Source: Eudromia elegans (lineage: Eukaryota > Chordata > Aves > Tinamiformes > Tinamidae). From it: a stretch of DNA of 64,000 nt. The notes under the pieces are model-generated. The model did not search any database. It was not told where the DNA came from and was given only the letters and a program-made list of their open reading frames with translations. Shown one piece after another: positions 35,568-47,600 of the stretch (the stretch's first letter is position 1; every line of letters begins with the position of its first letter). Made by a program: the position numbers and the translations under genes. Location of the stretch: NCBI GenBank assembly GCA_003342815.1, contig PTEX01000150.1, positions 588,170-652,169 on the forward strand, given 5' to 3'.

Positions 35568-35666
35568 ATGGCAGAGCTGCGGTTCCGTCTGGCTGAGCCG
35601 CTGCAGCTCGTGGCGCGCAGGAACGAGAAGAGCAGCGCGGAGTTGGGCAGGTTCTTGGCCAAGCAG
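35568..35666 (+). CDS. MDN1: MDN1 exon 1 (residues 1-33)
   Basis: The exon encodes MAELRFRLAEPLQLVARRNE and onward to LAKQ, ending before GTGAGC. The first 18 residues differ from human, while NEKSSAELGRFLAKQ is near identical. Upstream in-frame codons back to 35499 contain no other ATG, so this start is the natural one. The sequence just before it is a triple TCCCG repeat and a pyrimidine-rich stretch where transcription may start. Confidence 0.9.
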
Positions 35667-38600
35667 GTGAGCGGGCCGCGCTCGGGACTATTGGTTGTTG
35701 TCGTTGTCGTTTCGTTAGCTGTGAGAAGGGTCCCGGTTTCGAGGAGGAGTGAGGTGCGACCCATTCCTGCCTGGGATAGGTTATCAACGTGTCAGACTTC
35801 ACGTTATTGCAGAGTTTTTGAAGAATCTGAATTACATTCTTGTTTCAAGACTCAAAGTTGCTCTTTAGAGTGCCTGGGAAATGTCCTAGTAGCTTGAAGA
35901 TGAAAAGTCTAAATCACTACTTCTGTTTATGTATACACACACATACTCTTTTATGCTGAAATGCTGTTAGCTATGGTCGGAAGAAAAAACAATCTTGCTG
36001 TATTTGAGGCTTTCTTTTATCTTTTCTTTTTTTCTAGATGAGTGGCTTTTTCTTCTGTCACTCCGAATCAGAGGAGGAAAGTGCATTTGACAGGACTGCA
36101 TATATTGTTGCATCTGAGAGTTGCTGCTAGGTGGTGGGAAGCAGTGGGGATGATAAAAAGTGCTATTTTAGAGAAAGATCTGAAACAAAAGATCTTTCTT
36201 TTATAAGTAAAATAAAGAGATGAGGACCAGAGCAGTGCAAAAACAGATACCATAAACCTTTCTTCTCTCTGATGTGATGCAGCTGACAGATGAAGTGGTT
36301 AACTGGGAGGGAGTCATTGCTTTCAGAGACCAGGAAAGAGGCTGTGCCCTTTTGCTGTTGTGAGGGATGTGCTCTAAGTTGCTGGCTAGAAATCAGTAAA
36401 AACCAGAAAGAGTAAGATGTGTAGAGCTTCCTCAACAGCGCGTTAAGGAACAAAAGCCTCTTTCTTTGGTGACTGAACTGTTAGCACTCCAGATCTTTGA
36501 AACTGCAGATCTTGGGATTCATATTAGGCTTGCTTTACCACTAAACAAGTGCTGCCTTCAATCATCTTGCCTTGTTTTTTACTAGTTCCTCTGTAGGTAA
36601 CATAAGAAGCTTTTTAATCTGTACAGATAGGGCTTTGCTATCATCCTGGCTTCTTATTCCTCCAGTATTTCCCAAATAGCTCACAATGGGAGCCCCTCCC
36701 ACACTGTTAAGTAAGAAACAAGAGCATTTTGAGATTCATACTAGGTCATACTGCTCATGTGGTGAGGAAAGGAGTTGCTCTGTACACTGCAATGTGTAAT
36801 CTTCGATTTTTGGGTTATTTAAGCAAATCATGTAAGCACCAAGTTGTTGTGGAGGTATTTTCAGGCTGTACTTTTTCAGAAATAGGATTTCAGTTTCTGT
36901 AGGTTTCAGCATGTTTATTATTCACAAATGCTGAAAGGGTTTAATGAACTAAATATACCATGTTGCTTCCATTTAGAAGCTTATTATTAAATTTCAACAA
37001 AAACGGACTCCTTCTCTGGAGATCTTCAAAATCCGCTTGGATACAACCCTGTGCCACATGCTCTAGGTGAGCCTGCCTGTGCAGGGGGGTTGGACTAGAT
37101 GACCTCTAGAGGTCCCTTCCAACTTGAAGCATTCTGTGATTCTATGAACTGGAATTTAAACTTAGAATATTTGCTTGTGATCTCTTGCATTACTTTCAGT
37201 AGATGAATTGCTTAATATTTGATATGGCAGGGACACACAGGCTGAAGTAAATTTCTATCTGAATCAGCACTTTCACATAGAATCAAGTGCAGGTTTTGTG
37301 TACATAAATTTCTCTTTATCTGCCAGTTACTGTAATTTCAGTGGAAAAGTTCATGAATATGGAAGTTAAAATGCCAGTAGGAAGGGAAATGCAGGGCAAA
37401 AACAACCGCATGCCTTTCTATCTTTTCTATTAGACAGTATTTTAAGCACTGCACATGCATTGAGCAGTGTAACTGGAAAATAACTGGCACTTTGGGGCAG
37501 CCCTTGTGTTTAGCCTATGGTACCAGCCTAAGGACATCTCAAGCATTACAGTTCAGATCTTCTGTCCTATTCCATTAGTGCTTTAGCTCAGCATCCTTCT
37601 TGTTTTCTATGAAGAGTGAAAACTACTTTAATAATAGGTCTTACTTATAGTCCTTTTGATGTTTTATGGAGACACATACTTCATGTTCCTTTTTTTTTTT
37701 TTTTCTTCTCCCCGTAACATTTGTAGGAACAGGAGATGACCTCAATCTCCCAAATTCCACCACTTCTAGTCAGAACCTGAGTGTGCATTGGGCCCAGCAG
37801 GGCACAGCCCTTCCCACCATGTTGCTTATGCTAAGATGCATCCTGTAACTGTGGAAGGGCCTGAGAGCCCAGATGAGAGATATAACTTTCATATGTTCCC
37901 CAGAGTGTTCCCTATGCCTGCCTGTCACTTAGTGGGGACAGCGGCTGGGACAGTGTCTCTCCTGTGCCACAACAAGCTGTTCTGGCAGACCGGGTTTGGG
38001 ATAAGGTGTTGCTTGAGCACAGGTTCTCATCCTCTTTAGCAATAGTCTCAGGTGCCTCTCCGTGGATCTCCTGTCGTTTTGTAGAATGAGACTGTGATTT
38101 TTTTTTTTTTTTTGAGCAGTTTTGTGTGGCATAAAGGCTCTAAACACACCAAAAAAATGCTTGCTCTCAAGAGTTGTTTTAAGAGTGGGTTTGATATACA
38201 GGACTCTGTGCTTATATCAATAGCCAAAGATCAAACTGATTTGTAGACTGAAAAATCTTTACCTGAAGTGAAGTTTACCTCTAGTTTTCTTGAGCTATGC
38301 TCCCTTTGAACAGTTTGTTAGTTGTTCTTCCGCTCCAAATCTGGTCTGGATTTGAAATCTTGTCATGAACAGTTTCTTCCTCTGTGATGAGTGCAGACTT
38401 TCAGCTCTATTTTTAAAATAATCTATTTTTATAAATTCTACTATGATAGATAAGAGGAAGGGCGGTAAACTTTCTATCACGTTCCACAAAAATAGAGCTG
38501 AATGTATCTGAGAATCTGCTTGGAGTTAATAGCTTAATATGATAGTTTTAATGTTTGTGTCACATACTGCGGTTGGGTACCTTACTGATAGGAGTGAATG

Positions 38601-41600
38601 GCTTTGTTTCCAATCCAGCATGAGACATGAGGAGTGGCGAGGCAATGTGTGTATCCTAAGGAGATGTCAGCAGAGGTGTAGCCTTAGGAGGTCACCCTTC
38701 CAAAGGCAGCGAGCAGCCCCTCTGCAGGCTGTTATCTTCCAGACACCCCTTCTTTCTGCCTGCCCAGCAGCAACCCTCGCATAAATAACAGTTTGGGAGA
38801 AGCAGAAATAGACATCACAGGTAGCTAAAATGAGAGACTATCAGAATTGCGGACTGTTTTTGTAAGGACTAAGTGATTATTTCAGTTTTATTTGCAAAGC
38901 TGCCTTGCCTAGCACTACTCACTGCTATTGGCCAAGGAAATATAGAGCCATCTTGTTAGAGGATAGGTTCCCTCTGTCTATGAGGTAGTCTGGAGGGTTA
39001 AAGTTAACAGCACAAATTCATAACACTGGTTTTCACAAATCATAATTATGTATACTGTGTTGTATGTTAAACAGTATTAGAGAGGTTCTTGGGTAATAAA
39101 AGGAGCTCAAAGACTGAAAAAGCCTTATGTTTAAGGACAAAGGAAATGGACTGTTATTCTTCAATAATAAAGTTAGAATTTTTTTTGACAGCATTTTCTA
39201 TCTTTCTTAAAGCATAATATTCTATTTTTTTTACCTTAAAAGTATGCCCTAAATGGTCCCATTTTTATATATGACTAAGAAAAATATATAAAAATAAATC
39301 TATATATCCATGTGTAAGTAAGAAAAAAGAAAAAACTTTAAAGCTGCAGATACTTTGACTGAAACCATTTTTAACTGAGTGCTTGTCATTTTTGAAAAGA
39401 ATGAACATGGTGGCATGGTGCAACTCAGCTGTGGCTTATCCATAACTAAGTTGTTGAGATCAGCAGGGTTCTTGGGATTTTTTTTTTGAGGCAGACTTGT
39501 CTGTGAATCCCACATAAGTAGTTTTGAAATTAGAAGTCTGAAAGTCTGTTTTTTTTCTCCTCCCTTTTTAAGTTATTCTTACCTTCTGTTCCTGCAGATC
39601 TGGACGCAGCAGGATCGGCAATGCATCCTCAATACTCTAGCACAGTTACTGTTGGATAAGGAATGTACTGTACTGATTGGTCGCCAAGCTCGGCCCATCC
39701 TGCTGGATTTGCTGGAAAGAAATGCAGAAGCCATTAAAGCTGGGGGCCATCTAAACCACGACCTGCACGAAAGACTGTGCGTGGCAATGAGCAAGCTGGT
39801 CATGGATCACCCAGATGTGCTCACGTAAGTCACATCACATCATGTGGTTTTGCATTGTGTTTGACCTTACAGAGTGTGTGTTGGCTGAGGAGAGGTGTCC
39901 TTGCAGTACTTTGAATTGCCTCTTAACAGTAAGTGTGTTTTGAATTGGAAGTGTGGTTTGTGAAATCCACGCCTGAGCACAGCTTGTTAAATTTAATAGT
40001 AAGGTAATGTTTGATGTGATTTTTGTTATAATGATTAGAACAAAAGCAAAAGAGCTGAACATGAAAATAGCTTGTGATCAGAATCTCTATATGTAATATT
40101 AGACCTGACATTTCCTATGTAGTCTATAGAACACAAAAATAACTAAAAGAAATTAGTATTACCTGTTTGGTAAACAGGGGAAGTGATCACCAGTGATTAT
40201 TGTTGATCACTTGAGAAATGATCACTTTTTTTTTTCCTTGTAAAATAAGTAATTATCTGTCATCTTTAATAAGGTAAAGTATATATTGTCAGCTGATTAC
40301 TGAAGAGGCTGTCTTTTTCAAGTGTGAAGAAAACTATATGTAGGCCTTTCGTTTGCTCTATACCATCAATTACTGTTTTGGAACCTCTGGATTAAAACTT
40401 TTTTATTATTAGTGACTTGTTTTCTCTCTTTTGGCTGAAATTCTGAAATCTATCTTTTTTTTTTTTTTGTTTGTTTGTTTGTTTGTTTTTTTTCCCCCTT
40501 CTAAAGATTTGCTTTAAGATATTTTAAGAATACAGCACCAGTTTTCCAGAGGCTTTTCCTGGAGAGCTCAGATACAAGCACAGTCCGATATGGGCGCAGA
40601 CGAATGAAGTTACGGGATCTCATGGAGGCAGCATATAGATTCTTACAGAAGGAACAGTCAATCTTCCGGGAATTATGGGACTGGAGTGTGTGTGTTCCAC
40701 TCCTAAGGAGTCACGACACTTTAGTCCGTTGGTGAGTTAAAGACCTCAGATGACCTTCCAAAAAGAAGGACCTGTGTCTTGAATTATGTTTAGGAAAATA
40801 CATGCACAAGGATAAAATAGTCTTTAGATAGTACCAGAAAAATCTATACCTACGGTGTCTGTGTTATGCTTACCTGATCTTTTGAAAACTGTAATGACCT
40901 ATCAACAGAGGCAAACCTAGGCAGTCTTAGTAATGCTGCAAGCTATGGACTGTGTGGTTTAGAAAAATCTTTCCAAATGGCTTAGTTATCGAAGTTGGAT
41001 TCATGAGAGTTGATGAAATTTGTGAAACAGTATCACTTCAGGTTTTCCTTATGTCTCTTGGTATATCAGAACTTTTCAACAATCTTGAAAATTTTAAACA
41101 AAAAAAAGAAAAAAAAACTTTGTTCTTGGAACATAAAAGCAGATTTGAAATGGATGAAACATGTATTTATGGTTTGTATTGAATGTCCTTAGTTGCAAGA
41201 CAACTGTGTGCAAGACTTGGGAGCTTTTGGTTTCTCTTGTCTCAAATTCATTGCATTAAGGTCAGTTTAGAAATCACATCAAATAGAAGAGAAGTTTCAA
41301 AGAGAAATAGGGGAAATAAAAAAAACCCAAAAACAGAAATCTACTTTTTTCAATGAAAATGAACATTTAAAACATATTTATTTGGGAAAGTGCTATTCTG
41401 ATCATATTGATTAGCAATGCAGTATGCCGTGAGGGGATAGAATACCTCAGAAATGCTTGAAGAATGTTAAGGAGAGCATTAAAATAATTTACGTGGGGGT
41501 TTTTTTGTTTTTTTTTTTTTTATGTAGCTTTCTAAGCGATGTCTTTATTAGAAATTGTCAGTTGTCAAAATAAATATCTTAAGACTACATATTGATATTT

Positions 41601-44600
41601 TTTCCCCTAAATATATATTTCTAGGTATACTTCAAACTGTCTTGCTCTGGTTACATGCATGAACGATGAGCATAAATTATCCTTTCTCAAGAAGATCTTC
41701 AGTCCTGAAGAGTTGATACAGTTCAGACTAAAGTAAGAACTTTTTAATTACTGACTTCTGATCACTTTTGTTGATGGGTTTTGGTTGAGTTAATAAACAT
41801 GGATATGGATTTGACAGGCTGCTAGAAGAATCTCAGCAGCAGAATGTGGAACGAGCCCTTGTTTTGGCCAACCCAGACTCCTGTTTTTGGCGAAAGGAAA
41901 AAGGGCTGCAGTGCACGCAAGGAGATATTGTGTCTGGTGACCTCTCTGCGAATGTAGTGGCTGTGTGTGGCATTATGCTACCCAGATTACAGCTTCTCTC
42001 TGAAGAGCAGGTATGTAATCCAGAATTAAGGCTGTATCTTTTTTAAGCTGCCCTAAAAGCTGAGAACTGGCTTATCTTGCTTTCCTGCTTAAGTGGAATT
42101 TAGATCCTGTGGGTAATGTGCATTTATTTTGCTTTGCTGATGTGTACTGTAAGCTACTGGTGGATTGTATTGACTATACAAAGGAGCGTTGTAGTGGAAT
42201 GAAGCAATGAATGTGGCAAAATAATCCTATTTTTTCAAGCAGTAGTTCTTACAACATGCTGTGAGAGAGATTCAGCCTTCATCTCCACTTCAAGTCAGGT
42301 AGATATTGAGGGTTTTGACCCAGTTGCTTTTGCCTATAGGAAATAGACTGCTGATAAGGTGTCCTTACCATACAAGAACTTTCTCACATAGTTCTCTTAG
42401 CTACCATTTTAAAGCAATGGATAACAAGGTGGCTACATGGTCGTCTAGAAAGCAGGAAAAATGTGGAGGAAGTGAGCTAGAAATTACTTGAAATATTCTC
42501 TAAATATTTTACCTTTTACTATATATTTTACTATAGTCAATAGTAAATATAGTCAATAGTAAATATAGTCAATATTTTACTATAGTCAATAGTAAAGCCT
42601 TTGTTGCACAAAGCCTAATGCTGTCCTGTCAGAAGACGTATTTGCGCACTGCATGTTCTCAATTGAACTGCTGTTTGATTTCTTCTGCCATTAGGGTCTG
42701 TTCTGATGACTTAGATTTAATTTAATAGCAAACTGTATTTGGCTGAGTGTGATGATTAAAAAATCATTCAGTCTGTACTGACAGGTGAGTGTAAACTCCT
42801 TTTGGGAACAAATTGTGCATATACATCATTAAGTGTATCATCTATAATAGAATCATTTTATGAACAAATACCCTAATACTAGTCGTTCAATACAGTCTTT
42901 ATAATCCACAGCTTTAAAACTATTTTATTTATTATATGTTGACAGATCTACAGGTCAAAATTTTTAATGATCGAACTAGCTCTTGTACATGTTCAGTGTT
43001 GCACAACCTGTATATAAGTAACAGTTTCAGTGTGGTAACTCAGATTTTATGTTTGAACAGGAGAATAACACCAGCTGTTTTGTTTTGGTTGAATCTACCT
43101 GCACAAACCTCCAAAACCTTGCTATTGCTGTAGCATTTCAGAGGCCTGTTTTACTAGAAGGACCCATAGGATGTGGCAAAACTTGTTTGATCGAGTACTT
43201 GGCAGCTGTTACAGGAAGAACAAAATCTCCTCGTATTTTGAAAGTCCAACTTGGGGATCAAACTGACAGCAAGGTAACTGTGGAAATTATTTTATGGTAG
43301 GATAATTGGACCTTTGTAATACTGTGCTGTGCCAAGTCGCATCTCGCTATAGATGAGAATGAATAAATCTGAACAGGATAAAAATTGCCAAAACTATTTT
43401 TTTTTCATAATTGTGCTGTATCTGTTCTGTTTCAATTATGGATTTTATCACTCTCATCTGATCCCAGTTATTTGTAATAAAGATATGATGAAGTAAAACC
43501 CCATGGAGAAGGACATGTGAAGCTACATAATACTGATGTATATCTATGTGTAGAGGCAAAACCAACGTGAGAATGATATCTAATTTCTATGGTTTTGCAT
43601 TTGTATCTTTTGAGCATGAATTAATTTATGTTGTTAGGCTCCAGTTAAGTTTAGCTTCCTAAGGAGGTTAGTATTTTACCAGAAGTGCTACCTTTGAAGC
43701 TTTGGATTGCCAGTGGTAGCCACCTTCTTTATTTTCGTGAAGGAACCGCTTGTTTCATCATCTCGCAACTCTCGTTATTCACATATGTGAGAAGGTGCTA
43801 AGACCACTGTATTAAGGAAGAGTGATAAAGTTCAAGTAATAATTACATGCTATGAAACCATAAATATTTTAATTATAGAAGAAATACTTCAGTACAAGAG
43901 CTTTAACATTTCGGAAAAGCAAAGCTTGAATGATTATTTTTATATCTTAAAATAGCTCATTCTAAAACTTCTCTCACTACTAGCTCAGTTGCAGTCTCAT
44001 AAAATGCAAAATACAGCTCAGTATACCTCTAGACAGTCTAATTCGTTATTTTGCTTGTTTTGTTTGTTGTTTAGGTTGATATGTCTCCATGCAAATACAC
44101 TGCTGTTTATCTGGCTTGTTTTAGTTATCATTTTTCGGTTAAATTTTCATGAATGTGGAAGGAGTGATTTTTCTTTTTTTCTTTTTTTTTCTCAAATAAC
44201 CTATGTACAGCATTTTAGTTTATCAGGTAGATTGTTTAGTAAAGGACAGGCCATACAAGTGTTACAGGCCACTGTGGTCATCATAGTAAGTGTTTATTCT
44301 GAGTTATCAAGGCCTGTCAGGAAGAGGTGTCTAACTTTCTGATTGTTTCTGTCAGACACTGCTTGGTATGTATCGCTGTACAGACATACCAGGGGAGTTT
44401 GTGTGGCAGCCTGGAACGCTGACACAAGCTGTTACCAAAGGTCACTGGGTGCTGCTGGAGGATATTGATTATGCACCTCTGGATGTGGTACGTAGGTTCA
44501 TCTTCTCTATAAGGTACTGGTCTTAGGGTTTGAAGCGGCAGTTCTTGGAATCTAATCACTATGAATGGTGTAGCCACCAGGATTGAAATATTACCACTTT

Positions 44601-47600
44601 AGAAAATGTTAAAAAGAATTAACTTAGTTGACTTAGTCCACAGATTGGTAGATTAAGTTTGTTTCTCTCAGTATTTTAGAATAGTCATGGCATGCCACTA
44701 TTACCAGAGTTCGCACTGATGAAGATTTGAACAGGCACTGATGATGAACTGCATGTCTTTTAAAGCATGTTTTAGTATTTGGAAATGAGTATGTGCCCCA
44801 AAACCACAAAAGATCGTAAGCCCTGTATTAGTCTTATCAGTAATAAGACCGTATGGCATTCTGCCGATTCTTTTTGCACATCTATCTATTCTTTATAAAA
44901 TGTGTTATGATATCAAACACTATAGATTTTAGTTGACTGGCTGTGTTTAGCTGTAAAATCAGGACTTGTTTGATGGTGATTCTTTTCCTTTGAAGTGGTG
45001 GCTGAACAAGAAATGTCTTCTGCAAGAACCATGCTATAAATATGGTGGATTGCATGGGCCTGTTGGGCGTTCAGCAAATGTTCTTTCTTGAAATTGGTTA
45101 TTCCTTCGTACTTTTTGTAAAGTATCCTTATATGGCTAAGCTGCCAACTTCTTAGTTGGGTTATAGCCTTTCAAAACATTTATTATTATTTTTATTTTAT
45201 TCCACCACTATTACTGTCTTTCTGACCGGAGGGTAGAGTCTTTGCAGTCCTGGCATACCTCTCAGGCAGGGTTTATGCTGAAAAATATTGGAGTTTGAGA
45301 ACAAAATGTTTGAGATAGAGATTAGTTTTGTTTGCGCAGATAAAGAAAATACATCTTCTGATAAATCATAGGAGAGAGTTTGGGGGAAAGTACAGATTCT
45401 ATTTAGTTATATTAACCCTTGAGCAAGTATACCATAGACACCTGTTTTAGAAAACTCAACAGTTTAGGGAACTCAAATCCAATAGTTCTAGCTTGGGGTT
45501 GCAGTGTAAAGACTTGTGTGTATGTGTGTGTGTCATTAAGTATGAATACACTTGAAAGGAGATGGAGAAATCTTTATGCCTATAACTTACAATTGATTTT
45601 ATGTAGCAGTGGGACTATGTGATTCTTGCTAGTGTCACTTAGAAGTACAGTCTGCAGGAGTGTCACCTGCTGACTGTAGAAGAGCTCTAGCATCTCCTAT
45701 GTGAAATGAGTGTGGATGGATGGACTGCTAGTGTTTCACAAAAGAATAATGTTTTATAAAGTTTCTTCCCTTTTCCAGATTTCTGTGCTGATTCCTCTTT
45801 TGGAAAAAGGAGAGCTATTAATTCCTGGTCGTGGTGACTGCTTAAAAGTAGCTCCGGGATTCCAGTTTTTTGCAACCAGGAGGTAGGCATGTAAAACTTT
45901 ATGAATTCAAAAGCATGGAATATGCTGTTTTAAAATTGGAAAGAAATAGTCTAGCAATTTCCAGTTGTTAGCTGATGATCTGATTGAATGTATTTAGTTT
46001 TCTGGGTTTGGTTTTTTGTTCCACCTACTCCTTGAGTAACTGTTTCGTTATGCTCCCTAGAGATACTTATGAAGGTTTCATGAGTAATTTTAATTCAGCT
46101 CTGCATTCGTAATAATTCTTCTCTTGAGAATCATGCAAAAAAAGGAATATAAGGAAAAAATTTTGTGAGGCTAATGTAATTCATGAAAGTCTTGTGCAAA
46201 TAGAGTTTTGTAGTATTCTTTTTTGGTCAGGAAAAGGTTTTAAAGTTTTTCTCCAAGACCATTTGCTTGCAGCGACTGCAGTAATGGCTCACCTATCAGA
46301 TGTCAAAATATCATCTTGTATATCAATATATAGTATTTCAGCAAGATTAAAGGTTATGATATTTAGACTGGCACGGTCACACATATCCCATATGTTTTAC
46401 TGACTTTCTTCAAAGTCTTTAACAGTTTTCTCTGCTGCCTTTTTCCTCTCTTTTTTCTCCCCATAGATAAATCAGAGAAAAGATAAGTTATCTGACTTGT
46501 GTTTTTTGAGGTTTAATCTTTCACTCTTCTCGTTTTGTTGCTTCATCTCCTGAAATTGTGGTCTCTGTAGTGTACTTGGTCAGTGGTTCATGTAACTGAA
46601 ATGGAATCTGTACTTTTCTGCTGTACAGATCATTGAACAAATATACCACAGAAATGCTGCACCAGATTTATTGAATCTCTGTCCTGGGAGGTAGGATAAG
46701 GAAAACCCAAATGTACAAGAAGAAAACTAGCAATATCTAGTGCTTTGCATATGCAAAGCAACTTCCCTAGTGTGTTGAACTTAACAGTTTACTGTACGCA
46801 CAGTAAAAAGCAACATGGAACAAAGGCTGAAGCATGAGGACAAAATCAATGAAGACTGCACCTCTATCCACAATAGAGAATGGATCTCTTAGGATCTGCA
46901 GAATGATTATCCTTGTACCTTCTTTTAGGGTCCTTCCTTTACAGGGCATCCTGTGTGTTGTTTCTAATAGGATAGACTTATTGTCGTGGTTATTTTTATT
47001 AGAACCTCTACGGAGATTTTACTTAGAGGAGAAGTATCCTATGATAAGAGAAAAGGGTGGTTTAGAAGGGAGAGAGAGAGAGGAGCATGGTAAACTCCCT
47101 GCCAGTACAGTGATAAACAGTGAGTGATCTAGGCATGCACTTTTCTGCTCAGCAGCTGCTTTTTGATAAATGGGAATGTGTACAAATATTGAATTCTTTA
47201 GCAAGACACTAAATGCTATGGGTCCTTGTGTGTTTTGATTTAGGATCTTCAGTTGTGGAGGTGGTTGGTACAGACAGCAAAACAGCCATGCTGCACTTTT
47301 GGACAAGTATTGGACCAAAATTCATCTGGATAATATGAGCAAAGCAGAACTAAAGGAGGTATGATATATGTTGATGTATTGTGGCATATGATGAATTACT
47401 TCAGTTAAGGGTAATGGATGATTTTTGGATAAATTCAATCCTTATTTTTCCCCTGCAAATTGTGCAATTTACCCTAGTCTCTTCAGATCTAAGCAGCTAA
47501 TGGTGAAGTAAATGGGCAGTATAGCAAGAAAATTTGACGTGAATTGGACAGATTTCTGGGTTCTGTCATTGCAAACACAATTTGGCTTTGAACGGGTCTC

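Larger units (their letters stand above)
34470..35670. promoter_or_regulatory. CpG island and bidirectional CASP8AP2-MDN1 promoter
   Basis: A dense CpG-rich block spans the space between the two start codons (34434 minus and 35568 plus, 1.13 kb apart). There is no TATA box. Ordered sites: G-quadruplex motif 34873-34893, CCAAT at 35113-35117, E2F palindrome at 35181-35192, ZNF143-type sites at 35280-35298 (plus) and 35343-35362 (minus), CRE-like inverted repeat 35401-35430, ETS-type CGGAAGT near 35453. The layout suggests CASP8AP2 initiates near or left of the E2F/CCAAT sites and MDN1 initiates in the pyrimidine-rich stretch shortly before 35568. Long open frames inside the island are GC-driven artefacts. 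Confidence 0.88.

Noticed and set aside
34504..35596. Long overlapping open frames on both strands in the CpG island
   Set aside because: Stop codons are rare in such GC-rich DNA. The Pro/Arg/Gly/Ala-rich products in several frames at once are a composition effect.
35499..35897. Read-through of MDN1 exon 1 into intron 1 as a single 132-codon protein
   Set aside because: A perfect GTGAGC donor at 35667 and homology of exon 2 at 39598 show the true splice.
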